This document shows positions 1 to 9,944 of a stretch of 19,580 bases of DNA, one piece after another; the stretch's first letter is position 1, and every line of letters starts with the position of its first letter. The translations under genes were made by a program, and so were the position numbers. Source of the stretch: Thoreauomyces humboldtii (taxonomy: Eukaryota; Chytridiomycota; Chytridiomycetes; Spizellomycetales; Powellomycetaceae); contig JADGJA010000405.1 in NCBI GenBank assembly GCA_027596035.1, positions 1 through 19,580 of the forward strand, written 5' to 3'. The notes beneath the pieces were generated by a model, which did not search any database, was not told where the DNA came from, and saw only the letters and a program-made list of their open reading frames with translations.

Positions 1-23
1 CCCTTCGAGACGCTTTGGTTCTG

Positions 24-139
24 ACCCGTTGTAACGGCTTTCTCGGTTCGAAATACAACACTTACCGGTCTCATCAAGTCCCTACTATGGAACAGAGACC
101 CGGACAGAATGTCGCGGTTCAGGAGTGACTCCAGTTGAA
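24..139 (+). pseudogene. Inverted fragment copy of the DIP2/CPS1-like last exon
   Basis: Bases 24-47 are a perfect 24-bp inverted match to 497-520, the start of the last exon of the neighbouring minus-strand DIP2/CPS1-like gene. Read on the plus strand in the matching frame, the segment gives PVVTAFSVRNT, the same peptide as the gene. Just past the perfect match the codons for V and R differ only synonymously (GTT/GTG, CGA/CGC), which suggests a coding origin. Similarity then fades and the frame ends at a TGA at 137-139. Upstream the copy has CTGACCC directly joined to the exon sequence. The gene has the same CTGACCC at its branch site, followed by 19 further bases that include the TAG acceptor. 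The copy therefore lacks the acceptor and has an in-frame TGA at 22-24. Most likely it is a decayed duplicate; it could also be the tail of a paralogue beginning outside the window. Confidence 0.55.
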
Positions 140-520
140 GAAGAAAACAAAGCTGCATGTGATCCCTTACGTCGTTGTCACCAGTGCCACGATCTGAACT
201 GGCGCCTTTTTCGGGGTCTAGATCAGAAAGCCCCGCTGTACCGCTATGACGACATCGAAAATCTGAATTTCTTTTGCCAATTGATGTGCTGATGAAGCCC
301 AGCCCACGAAGAAGCCGAACATCTAAAGCCGCGGAAGTTCGCTGGGAGGGGGTCAAGTACGAAAGACTAATTCATCAAGCTCTCATTGTTGATCGAGGGG
401 TCGTGAATCAAGACCCCAAGGTCGTCGTCAGTGTCATCCACGTTCCGACCCCGCACCTGCTGAGGCGCGGCGGGACCGGCGGATGGTGTATTGCGCACCG
501 AGAAAGCCGTTACAACGGGT
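24..520. repeat. 24-bp perfect inverted repeat, arms 24-47 and 497-520
   Basis: The two arms are exact reverse complements and about 450 bp apart. Weaker similarity continues outward from the right end of the left arm for roughly 30 bp, with shared blocks such as AATACA and CCGGTC at corresponding positions. The right arm lies inside the last exon of the DIP2/CPS1-like gene. The left arm lies in the 3' flank beyond its stop codon. A transcript reading past the stop could fold the two arms together. Confidence 0.85.
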
Positions 521-3500
521 CTAGGGCAGGGCAACGGGTCAGCAATTGCCCGTCACATCTGGTCGGATCAGACTTACAGTTTTCCGTTACGCCAAGTATC
601 GACTGTTCGTCGGCGAAATTTGCCACCGCCACACCTCGTTCTAGGCAAGCTCCCTGGTCGCACGACCACGACTTCTGCAATCAAGATTCCATGCGCTTCG
701 ATGACTTTGTGAACGATGACGGGGACCAGCGCTAGGGTATTTGATATCTCTCCTCGCGCTGGTGTGACTGACACAGGCATGATGGAAGCACTGGTTGATG
801 AGATTAGTGGAGGTGTAGAATGCACCACGTCGGGCGCGTCGGCAGAGCTTTCAACGAACAGGGTGATACGACCATCCCCTGAATTGTGCGCAACACTGAA
901 AGAGTTACTACGCGTCAGTGTTATGTTGGAGGATATGCGTTCAATTCGCACATACCACATGTTGATTCCGGCTCGGCCTTCCACGGCGCTCTCGATATCT
1001 GGCTTCCACAGCCATCGACCCGCGATTTCCAACAACGAACACTTCTTTCCAACAACGAACAACAGCATTTCATATGGCTTTCCTGCAAGTACCAAAGCGT
1101 CCCACGGGTCCGTACTAAGTTGTCGTCCTGGTTGAAGCTCAAGATCCTCCAAGGACGTTGTGGGAACGGGATGAAGGAACCCATAAGCTCCCGACGGAGC
1201 GAACCGGAGCGATTCGTCCAGGCCGCTCACGGAGACGGAGGGAGCGTTGTGAGCGTTACCCGGCGAGCATACCCAGATTTCTCCGAGGCGATTTGGACTA
1301 CAAAGGGTGGGATCACGCCCAAATTGGTCTGTCTGGACAATAGCCACAACGGTGTTATTGACGATCTGGCCAGTTCAGGAAAAATATCAGTATGCTATAG
1401 CCAACCTTCCAAGAAAAGGTACATACCTTCCCAGAGTCTTGTAATAGCAAATTTTGGGGATCGACTGACCTTTCTCGGCCTGTCTCCCCCCAATGCGTCG
1501 CTTGAACTTTCACCACTCCTCGCTGCAGGGCCTTGCGGTCTAATGCGAGGGTGGCGAGGTCCCCCCGGGCGTACGCTCGTGAGGACACTAAGGAATTGAT
1601 GGCGGGAGAAAACCCAGTGGCAATGGCTGCGTCATCCAATCGGTTGGCTTGAAAGTTTTGATGCAGTTGCCGAACTGAAATCCCAACATTTAGCCAGCGG
1701 TAGTAAATCGATACATTCGTCTGAACACGAACTACTTGGCTAAGCCCAACACATCATACATACAGACTTCAATTCTTGGCCGGCCCTGCAGCGGCAACGC
1801 CATGTTGCGCAAGAAGTGCATGGAGAAAGAACGGTACTCTTGGTTCTTTAAGACTTGCATGGCGTATTCTAGTTGCGCATAGGACGCAACAACATCCTTT
1901 ATCTTGTGTTTATAGAGAATCTCAAACCACACCTGCGGAAGAGCGGGGACCGGATGGTCGTCACTTGGCAGATACAAGGTGGGGCGGTTCACAAAAATCC
2001 CCAGGCAAGCTGCATACAGAAAACCCAAGCCTGCATGAGTGTCGACGGTGGCGAGAAACGGCGCAGGTGAATCCGAGATCGCGCCCACCGAACGCGTCAG
2101 GTTTGCATGAATGGTCTGAATCCGAAGTTGAGCAAGTAGAGATGCGTGTGTATATGTTGAATAGACCGCTTGAGTGTCATTGTCGTAGTGGGCAAGGACA
2201 AGAGCCGGCGTAACGACCTTGGAATCATTTGCAGAAGCCTGCATGTTCGCATGATAGAAGACGGGGTCGTCTTCAGCCATCGGTTGGCCAACTTTCGGTA
2301 TCTTGCCCGTGGTGTTCACCGTAGGTGGAAATGGTGCTCTCACGGGAACACCGGAACTTGACGATGACATTTTCCGAGACCCGGCTAGCACCCCACCGCC
2401 AACGCCCACAGGTGCGGTTATGGTGGAGCGCAACGCACGGGCGACAGCTAGCACCGCTTTGCTCTTCAGCGTTTCCTCGACGGCCCCATTGCACAAGATA
2501 GCTTTGACGTTCCAGCGATCTACGGCGTTCAATAAGGCCGGTACATCCTCCTCCAGCCGCGCTGAATCGATTGGTGTCATCGGAATGCATACTATTCCAG
2601 CATACAGGCAAGCATGTACGGCGAATAGGAACTCAAGAGTACATGGATACATGAGTATCACAAATTCGTGAGGATGCAACGGCAAAGGAGCCCGTTTGTT
2701 GCTGACAAGATATGTTGCAAGCGAGCGGATTTTTTGCGCCGCCTTGCCGTATTTAATTGGAACGACTTCGCGTCCTTTGTGGTCATGGGGTAAAAAGACG
2801 ACGTCGTTTCCATTGTGCAATGCGCGATAAACAAAAAGATGGGAGATCGAAGGAAATGTATCTAGATCGATGCCAGTAATATCGTCCTTTAACGGCGGCT
2901 GGGACATACCGCCGACAACTTGGCCGATGCGTGAGTGGCGCGGCTCAACAGGATCAGCTTTCGGCGAATCTTCCGAGCCGGCAAGTGGTCCGACCACATC
3001 GGCGTCCACGTTCATGTACAGGTGGGAGAACCGGATCTCACCGCCTAGAAAGGCCACGCGGCACGTCTCCACGTCGATAGTTTCGATCTTCCGTTTGTTT
3101 ACATCGACATGAACGACTGCAGCTGGTGTACTGTTGTTGCGAGGAGGCAAGACCGGCTTGGTGCCACCGGGCCCGAACGGTGGTACCGCTACGATACCGG
3201 CGAAGTAGCCATGAAAAGTGGTTTGAATTTGTGTCCCGCTCGTGGTGCGTGGCAGCGCCCGAGGCAGCGCCTCAAAAGGACAAACTCCGACGGTGTAAAC
3301 ACGCAGCCCATGCTTTGCTTTCAAAACATCAACAATTCGCGCCGCAATGTTGCCGCCATCTGAGAATCCCCGAGGGGTCTCGCACAAGACGACTGTGAGG
3401 TCCTCCCCTTCCAGCTGAATCGTGAAGATCGCGCTGCAACTGCCAGTCAGTAGGCACTTGAGTTTAGTAACCTTGAGCAAACTCACCAGCACTCCACACC

Positions 3501-6263
3501 GTGAACATTGCTGCACACTGTCTCCACCAGGTCCGACGCGAAATAAGAGGCGAAAAGGTCGGAACGTTGCAGAAAGCTGCTCGGCGTCTCCTTTTTTGGC
3601 AACTTGCGTTGCCGCAGTCGGTCCCGAGCGAGGCCAGCAATGAAGACGCGAGGCGTAGTAACTCCAGGAACAGCATTCCCATCGACAATAAATCCGAGAA
3701 GATTGGTTCGGATGAATTTGACGCTGTCAATCACTTCAATTCGAAATTTTCCAACGTCGACATCCGAGATCTCCGATTTCCGAGCGGGCTCCTTAACGTA
3801 CAGAAGGGGATGGTTATTGAAAACCCGCTCCGAGATTACGGCTAGCCCCTTGAAAGACCGAGGCAGGCACTTATTGCCGCTGACCCAGATTTCGCCCAGG
3901 ATCCCAGGGGGTTGCAAAGCACCCGAGTCAGGATCAACCACAGCTACAGATATCTCTGGCAGAATGCATCCCACGTCTGTGACGTGCAGCGGTTCCTGCG
4001 ATGCACTTCCATTCGCGCTGGAAAAAGAGTTGCCTACGATTTTTACATGGCCCCCTTGAAGACCGACGGGATCGAGCCAAAGATCGACACGTGCAGTGCA
4101 TCCCGGGCGCTCGTGCATCGTGACGACGCAGCCTCCAAATTCGGCCAAACTGAGAAGAGGGCTCGCGTGAGCGGTCGAGGGAAGGCCATAAACGGCAAGG
4201 TGCTTGTCAACGTCATCCAAAAAGTCCGGGTGATGCAAAGTCGAGACAACAAGTAGAATTTGCAAGGTAGACAGATCCGCCGGCGTCTTCTTGTTTGCGG
4301 CCAGAGGGAAACCGGAGATAACGTCCATCAAAGCGACGTTGTCGACGAACGCGGCGGTTGCTAGATTTAAAAAGTTAAATCGAACACCTCCAAATGCATG
4401 CCTAGATCGTGCACATGACAAGAATAGACATGCTGCAAAGCTTACCTTTGTTTCGGGTGATAGCCATCACCCAGGCACCAGGAGTCGCCATAAAATGGTC
4501 GGGAATCAGTAGCACCTTGGATCCAAGATACACGCCCAGGAACGCGGTCACTAGTAGCCCAGTCTGTTGTCGAGCATCCAGCGAGGATGCGATTATGTCG
4601 GTTGACTTCAAGCCGTTCCCAGCAGCGATTTGCTGACATTGACTTAAAATATTTTTGTGGTCCATGACAACCCCTTTGAGCTCGCCTGCAGCGTTTTTTG
4701 TATATTCAATATATGCGGTTTCCTCGCCATTGACCGTGATCGGTTGGTCTGGTCCCTTCTTTTTGCGGGAAGAGGATGATATGAAATCCGTGCTCTTCCA
4801 CCACTCTATGCGAGGCAACCCGGAGTTGCGGTGAAACTGAAATTGGCGGGTGAGGCTTTTGAGGTTCAGTTCCGTAGTTAATGCAACATTGATCTTGCAA
4901 GAATCTCTGTGGCCGCCAGTATTAAAACCTTGCGCACCACAGAACGGAAGCAGCCGCTTGCTTACATTATGAACGAGATCTCCGTGATCTCGTCGTCAAC
5001 ACACAAGGAGCTGGGCACAATGGGAACGGCGACCAAGCCAGCATACAGGCAGCCATACAAAGAAACGATGAATTCTTGAGCCTCGCTATGTCGGAAGATC
5101 AGCGCAATAGCATCCCCACGTTTCACATTTTGTTTTTCTCTGATAGTCTGCGATATTCGCTCAGCGCGCCCATTCAGACCTTCATAAGTAATGTGAAATG
5201 CGTCCTTTCCTTTCTGATCCGTAGACGCGAAAGCGATGGCTTTAGGCGTGCGCTGCGCGTGATACCGTAGTGCGACAGCTATGTTGGCGAACGCGGGTGG
5301 GCTCCCTGCGCCAGCCTCCAAAGCGGCATGCGTGCGAAGGCGGGTGGGAAGCGCTTGTTTCCCTATCAAGTCACGAACATGACCATACTCTGGCATTTCG
5401 CTGGCAGCGTCCAAGACTCCAGTCTTGTGCGCGTGCTCCGGTATGGAAGCGGCTAGGGCAGCAGCTTGCTCTTTTTGAATTCGAAGTGTTCCTCGCCAGC
5501 CAAGTTGGTAGGGATCATAGGGGAGCTCTGCTCCAGTAGGGGCAGGGTCATACCCATGCTGGTGTGCTTGCCACTCGGGCTCTGTGTAGTAGTCATGACT
5601 TCGATGATCATCATGAGAGGACGAGTATGGGCCGCTAGTGCTGCTTACTGAGCTTTGACGCGAGTGCTGTGGCGACTGATGCTGATATTGCTGCGGGTAC
5701 TGCTGACCGGAGCTAAGCGCACCAGGAAAACCATGCTCCCGAAGAGGGTGTTGATAGTATCCCTGAGATGCTGGAACTGGATACCCAGTCTGTGGATGAT
5801 ACCCAGTCTGGAAGTATCCCGGGTATCCTGGATCATAGCCATCACCTTCATATCCTGAGTATGTCCCGTGTCCAGGCATTGCGGGGTAATAGTTGTACTG
5901 CTGCGCTGAAGGCGCAAGACCTCCGGCGGACACTTCAGGGGGAAGACATTGCCCGCTCCCTGGAGAATGCAGACTACCTTGTGAGTGCGGACTGCTGCCA
6001 CCTTCACGGCTCCAAGATCCGAACTGTGGCGAGCCGGCTCCCGAGCTTCGCGTTGGGCCACTGATCGTAGGGCCTGGAGATCCGGAGGCTTCGCGAATAG
6101 CAGCAAGTTCACCTGCTTGCTGCGAGTCAACTGTGTGAGCAGACAAGCTGCCTTGTAGGAGCTTCTTCCGCTTCTTCTCATAGCCTTGCTGGGTAATGTC
6201 GCCATCCTCCAGTTCCTGATCCAGATCTCGTAGGGCTGCGGCCAACGCTGGCGGGTAGTCCAT
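367..6263 (-). CDS. CPS1: DIP2/CPS1-like protein with DMAP1-binding and two adenylate-forming domains
   Basis: Eight exons on the minus strand: 6263-4966, 4906-4446, 4360-3487, 3439-1764, 1674-1427, 1365-956, 895-578 and 520-367. Together they make 1813 codons with every phase matching (1812 residues). Residues 1-40 are a DMAP1-binding domain (core DLDQELEDGDITQQGYEKKR). Residues 40-300 are a Gly/Ser/Tyr/Gln-rich linker. Two FAAL/acyl-CoA-synthetase-like domains follow at about 325-935 and 1072-1765, the layout of animal DIP2 and fungal CPS1. Family landmarks include ALTTE, a degenerate A3 loop TKNAAGELKG, RTNLLGF, GRPRIEV, QDSGK and LVPVIV. The family is linked to lipid or acyl-adenylate metabolism in animals and yeast, and to virulence in some plant-pathogenic fungi. 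The start at 6263 has a good context (GAAAATGG) and sits directly before the DMAP1 domain; an in-frame start at 6359 would add 32 residues. The second domain has SGAYGF (about 1577-1582) where TGDLGF is usual. Intron 3 has a tandem acceptor 6 nt apart. Confidence 0.9.
1026..1060. repeat. Short tandem repeat, period 20, in coding sequence
   Basis: Fifteen bases (tttccaacaacgaac) occur at 1026-1040 and again at 1046-1060, inside exon 6 of the DIP2/CPS1-like gene. The period of 20 is not a multiple of three, so the copies are read in different frames (FVVGK, then CSLLEI). The spacing of the surrounding family motifs is normal, so this does not look like a recent frame-breaking duplication. Confidence 0.7.
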
Positions 6264-6336
6264 TTTCAGTCTATTCCCGGGCAAGACTGCCGGCTGCACA
6301 GCTTCCCTTTCAGCGTCGTACGCGTAAAAAAGTGCC

Positions 6337-6352
6337 GTCCGAACGGGTGGAC
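6337..6352. repeat. Single copy of a GTCC...GGAC element near the CPS1-like start
   Basis: The 16-mer gtccgaacgggtggac matches, with one base missing, the 17-bp core gtccgaacgaggtggac found twice at 14658-14674 and 14708-14724. It lies 74 bp upstream of the preferred start codon of the DIP2/CPS1-like gene, in its 5' UTR or promoter. The ends GTCC and GGAC are complementary, so the element is a weak palindrome. It may be a shared regulatory site, a repeat remnant, or chance. Confidence 0.35.
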
Positions 6353-6458
6353 AGTTCACGTCACAAACGCGGGTTCGCGACGGGAACGGGGTGCATCAGA
6401 CCTCCCCCACAAACCCCACCAGCACAGAGTCTTCTCCAGGATCGTGGAACTTTTCTTA

Positions 6459-6487
6459 GCAAACAGGCAGTGATAATGCCTGTTTGC
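6459..6487. repeat. Perfect 11-bp hairpin in the gap between exonuclease and CPS1-like genes
   Basis: The arms gcaaacaggca (6459-6469) and tgcctgtttgc (6477-6487) are perfect inverted repeats with a 7-base loop. The hairpin lies between the exonuclease stop codon (6564) and the CPS1-like start (6263), both on the minus strand. It could act in the 3' UTR of the first gene or as a protein-binding palindrome in the promoter of the second. Apart from this and the GTCC...GGAC copy at 6337, I see nothing further in the 300-bp gap except pyrimidine-rich sequence. Confidence 0.6.
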
Positions 6488-6563
6488 GTTTGCGATGTTT
6501 GTTTGAGAAGGAGTTTGAAATTCTTGACATTCAGGCTGTGGGGGATCTTTACTCTATCTAGCT

Positions 6564-7902
6564 TCACTCCGTTTGGCGATCACTCCCGTTGTCGGAATCC
6601 TCACCGAACCCGTCCTCCCTGCTGAGCGTCCTGTCGTAACTTACAGCGCTGAGACCGCCTGCCACTTCTCTCTCAGCCAACACCCTCTCGTCCTCCTCCT
6701 TTCGCGCCTTTTCCACCAGCCAAGTACTGATCCCAACAATTTGCATCTCCCACGGTGAGACCTGTTCGCTATTCAAGGCTTCCAGCGCTTTGAAAACTTT
6801 GTAGGTGGCAAAAGCATCGTTCGCAGCGTAGGCTATTTGGCTTTTCGAAAGCGATTGCTCCCAGTTCCCTGTCCGGACAGCAAAATCTTTGTCGAGGGTT
6901 TTGCCCGTGAGAGTTTCCAGAAGGGCTTGAAGAGATGCGCGGACTGGACACCTGGTACCTAGAACTGCAAGAGCAAACGTCTGCAATTCTAGACATCCCT
7001 CCATTTTGAGGCCAAAATCACTGGGAATGAGGAGCTTCTTTCAGACAGATGCACCGCAAACCTGGTCAAGGCCAGCGTCCCGTACCGGTACAGCTTTTTG
7101 GCATCGCCCAGAATGTTTAAGCCCAGCTTTGTCACGTCTGGATCTTCCAGCAGTTGTCGGAGCTCGCGAGGAATTCCATTCAGTCTCGCAATGTGAAAAA
7201 CTGAGAAAAACAAGTACTTTCGTCAGTTTACAAGGTATGAGAGATCACACGTTCAAAACACTTACGCTTGATCGTCCTTGAATTTGCGACCTGAACCAAA
7301 GCCGTCGGACGCTCCTTTTCCCCTTTCATGAAAAGCACACGCCATTCAATGTCAACAGCGATCACATCGCTCGCGCAATCGTCGATCGCCCGAGAGACGT
7401 GTTCTTTTCGAGTTATCACCTCGAGTTGATGCCCCTCGTCAGCGTAGGAAAGGAGGGGAAACTGAGGCGGCAAAGCTAACGGTGGAACAGGAGCTGCAAA
7501 GCGGGATATGCTGCGCGACGATTCACTGCCAGCTGTTGCAGAGTTATGTCGTGCGAAGGTCGCTGGTAAAACCCTTCGACGCTTATTCTGCGAGTTCAAC
7601 ATGACATGTCGTGAGCTACTGGAGAGCGGGAATCGAAGTAAGACTATGTTGCCGAAGGGCAGTTTCGGCATGCGTCTACGGTTCGGAAAGTCGCCATGTT
7701 GTGCTGAGGAATGAGAAGCGCTTGTCTGTCTTTTGGGTTTGAGGTGATATTTTCTGTCCAAACAGATCGGACACTCACTGGTTTTCGTGGCAGACCCGCG
7801 CAGCAAACGGCCTTTATTTTTTTTTCGACTTTTTGTCGTTCGGCCCTTCTTCCGTAACATGCTCGCGATGGACAGACTGGTTCCCGTTGCCTTCGTCCAC
7901 AT
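6564..7902 (-). CDS. 3'-5' exonuclease, DEDDy family (RNase D/WRN-like)
   Basis: Three exons on the minus strand (7902-7266, 7200-7062, 7020-6564) give 411 codons with matching phases. The 41-nt second intron is the shortest intron modelled here and uses a GTTTGC donor. The exonuclease fold spans about residues 160-345. All five expected catalytic residues are visible: D184 and E186 in VDIEW, D245 in ILGDAKKLY, and Y323 and D327 in YAANDA. LGKTLDKD-type and RTGNWE motifs are typical of fungal WRN-like exonucleases. The family removes nucleotides from DNA or RNA 3' ends with two metal ions; the substrate cannot be told from sequence. The first 160 residues are basic and low in conservation, with RKKGRTTKSRKKNKGR as a possible nuclear or organellar signal. 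A further in-frame 75-nt intron (7704-7778, GTGAGT...CAG) is possible and would remove 25 residues. The last 40 residues are acidic and charged. Confidence 0.88.
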
Positions 7903-8094
7903 GGAGATTGAGGTCCTCCTCTCCGACTTTCGTTATTTTTGCTCAGACAGCACAAACTTCCGCATCTGGTGAGCTCTGGTCCTGATTTGCGCAGGGCTCT
8001 GGTTGGTGACTTTCACTCAACTGGAGACCATTGAGGGAATGCGTTCACAAGATGTGCTCGAAAGGTTGACGACTGCGCATTAGGGCCTTCCACA

Positions 8095-8144
8095 GTGGGC
8101 GGTTTTCTTCGAAGCAGGGTCCTTCCTCATCGAAGAAAGCCCAC
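8095..8144. repeat. Imperfect hairpin followed by an A-run
   Basis: The stretches gtgggc plus ttttcttcga (8095-8112) and tcgaagaaagcccac (8130-8144) pair over about 15 positions, with a two-base bulge and a loop of about 17. Nine or so A residues follow at once. The hairpin lies in the 324-bp gap between the LDB-like stop (8227) and the exonuclease start (7902), both minus strand. It may form in the LDB-like 3' UTR or mark the exonuclease promoter. I see nothing else of note in this gap. Confidence 0.45.
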
Positions 8145-8226
8145 AAAAAAAAAGTAAAACAATTGAAAGTACAATAAGGTGGGGTGAGGAAAGTTTCCTC
8201 AATGTCAATGTCATCAGCTGCAAAAA

Positions 8227-9530
8227 TCAGGGCTTGGGAGTCACCCTGGCGCCTGCCTTCTTTGCAGGCGCCTTCCTGGCCTTGGCCGGGGCTTTGGCGG
8301 ACGGTTTGGCTTTCTTAGTGGGCGAAGGGCTGCTAGTGGGATCGTTCCGCACCGCTTCGGAGGTATCGATGGGAGGTGGACGCTTGCGACCAGCCATGTG
8401 TTGGATCTGTGAAGCGTAGAGAGTCCTCACTGGTGCATTGTGCGTAGCCAAGGGCGGCAATGAGCGGTACATGCCCGTGGGGTACGGCGCGATCGTGCCA
8501 TCGCCGTGGTATTCGAGATCCGCGTTCGGAGCGATGCGGTCGATGGGCGCCGGTGCACTGGCATGATCATATGCCGGGGGGTATTGACAGGGAGGGAGAC
8601 CGGCTGTCAGCTCCGCTGAAAGGTTTGTCACGCCATGGTGGCCATCTTGAAGAATCCTGCGAATCAAGATTTCTCGCACAGCGCGTTTGAGTGCGACTAT
8701 GAATGGAAGAGCTCACGTGATCAGACTCGAGGAAAATGGGAGGAAGAGCACAGAAGGGACATATTCACCTGAGCCTGGCAGTGCCGCTGTGGCCACTGTG
8801 TTTGTCATCTCCAAAATCCGGTTGCTGTGCGGCGGGTGTAAAGTGAAATCATTGAGGATAACATCGCTTTGGAGAGAGATATCCTGTGTCCGTTGGGTAT
8901 TTTCGATGATGATGTCGAAGCTCTTGAGTTTCGTGGCTGACTCGAACGACGCCGTGAGAGATCCTCGGAATACCGCCTTGACGATGACAAGAAGATTGAT
9001 TAGTGTTTGTTTCGAGGTAAGTAGAACCATCATGTGACTTACCGCGTGCCCTCCAACATACGACATGGTGTAAGTCATTCGATCGAACTTGATCGTGTCG
9101 GGTCCGCGTGCAACAGGCGGACCGTTCAGCGCAACTTCCACACTGAGTAGATTTTCCGAGTAAAGCGAGCAGAAATATGTCACGAAATGAAACGCATGGA
9201 TGACTATTTGTCAAACAAAATCAGTGACATGAATACGAGACGACGGGACTAGGCTTCGAGGGTAACCTACAACATGTTTTATGGTAGGTGCCCGTTCGGA
9301 AGTTCAGAGCCATACGGCCTTGCCGCGCAAAGTACGAGTTGGCGAAGCTTTCCCAATAATCCCGGTCCATCGCAAACTAATGGCGCTGAAGGGTCAGACT
9401 TTCGGGAGAACGCCTTTGCATCGACGCAGACCTCCTGCCGCTCTACCTGCGCATCGGGGGAAAGCGCCCAAAGAAACTCCTGGGTCCTCTGGACCATTGC
9501 CGCCACAGACAGCGGGGATGATGCCTCCAT
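8227..9530 (-). CDS. LIM-domain-binding (LDB/SEUSS/PtaB-like) transcription cofactor
   Basis: Five exons on the minus strand: 9530-9447, 9376-9271, 9203-9043, 8976-8769 and 8696-8227. They total 343 codons with all phases consistent (342 residues). Spliced, residues 12-210 resemble the LDB/Chip/SEUSS fold. There is an N-terminal helix ending WALSPDAQ, then RDYWESFANSYFARQGRMAL (like the W..F...FF motif), then AFHFVTYF in place of LPRYF. The strand pair MTYTMSYVGGHA and FRGSLTASFESATKLKSF follows, like the GTLRAHF block. These proteins dimerise and bridge LIM-homeodomain or Flo8/Som1-type factors in the nucleus; in fungi they control adhesion and filamentation. The C-tail (about 290-342) is rich in Lys, Ala and Pro, like a histone H1 tail, and is a likely nuclear signal. 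The protein is short and lacks the long Gln-rich regions common in fungal relatives. The assignment rests on pattern, not on a catalytic signature, and an upstream exon cannot be excluded. Confidence 0.68.
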
Positions 9531-9944
9531 TTCCAAAGTTTTATGTCGATTGTGTTAGGAGTGCTTGAACGAAGCGAAAGAACGTTAGGTTGGTTGTTGA
9601 GGTACGGACGGGAGAACCAGCAGGGGTGAGCGGAGCGGGCGGGTGGTTCTTATGGCTCGACGACCGGGGTGATTCTCGATGAAGCGGGGACCCGCCCCCG
9701 GGAAGTCTGGAGGGGTTTGGTTGGGTGCTGGATTAGGTTTGGTGGGTGCGTTATGGTCAGACGGCCAGTTCCATTTCCGGGGAGGTTTGCTTGCTCTCGT
9801 TCTTGGACAATCCACCTCGGGTGTTTTGAGAAATAGCGCTCTGGGGACTCTGTGTGACCTCAGCGGCTCCCACGGTAGGAAGTTTCGAATATTTGGGCAA
9901 ACTCAACATACGCAACCAAACACTTCGTAGACGAGATCAACAAG
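9531..9944. promoter_or_regulatory. Divergent promoter region between LDB-like gene and LSM3
   Basis: This 414-bp stretch separates two start codons pointing away from each other, so it must hold both promoters. The LDB side has GA/GT-rich sequence (9570-9600). The middle is GC-rich, with several ggtggg and ggggt runs. I found no convincing TATA or CCAAT box. The short open frames here lack any recognisable protein and look like chance. The sequence before the LSM3 ATG (acaagATGg) is a good start context. Confidence 0.5.

Noticed and set aside
1776..2213. Plus-strand open frames of 60-145 codons across 1776-4640
   Set aside because: They lie antisense to exons 2-4 of the CPS1-like gene, whose minus-strand frames match a known family and splice in phase. 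The plus-strand translations show no domain.
4301..4445. CTAG at 4395-4398 as acceptor of CPS1-like intron 2
   Set aside because: It would shift the frame of exon 3. The later TCTAG at 4361-4365 keeps phase and gives NKATAAFVDN, which fits the family.
9274..9568. Two overlapping plus-strand open frames of about 95 codons
   Set aside because: They are antisense to exons 1-2 of the LDB-like gene. The minus-strand splice model explains the region with recognisable family motifs.
9585..9815. Minus-strand proline-rich open frame as an extra LDB exon
   Set aside because: The translation is basic and proline-rich but has no family motif, and no donor/acceptor pair clearly joins it to the 9530 start. 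It remains possible but is not supported.
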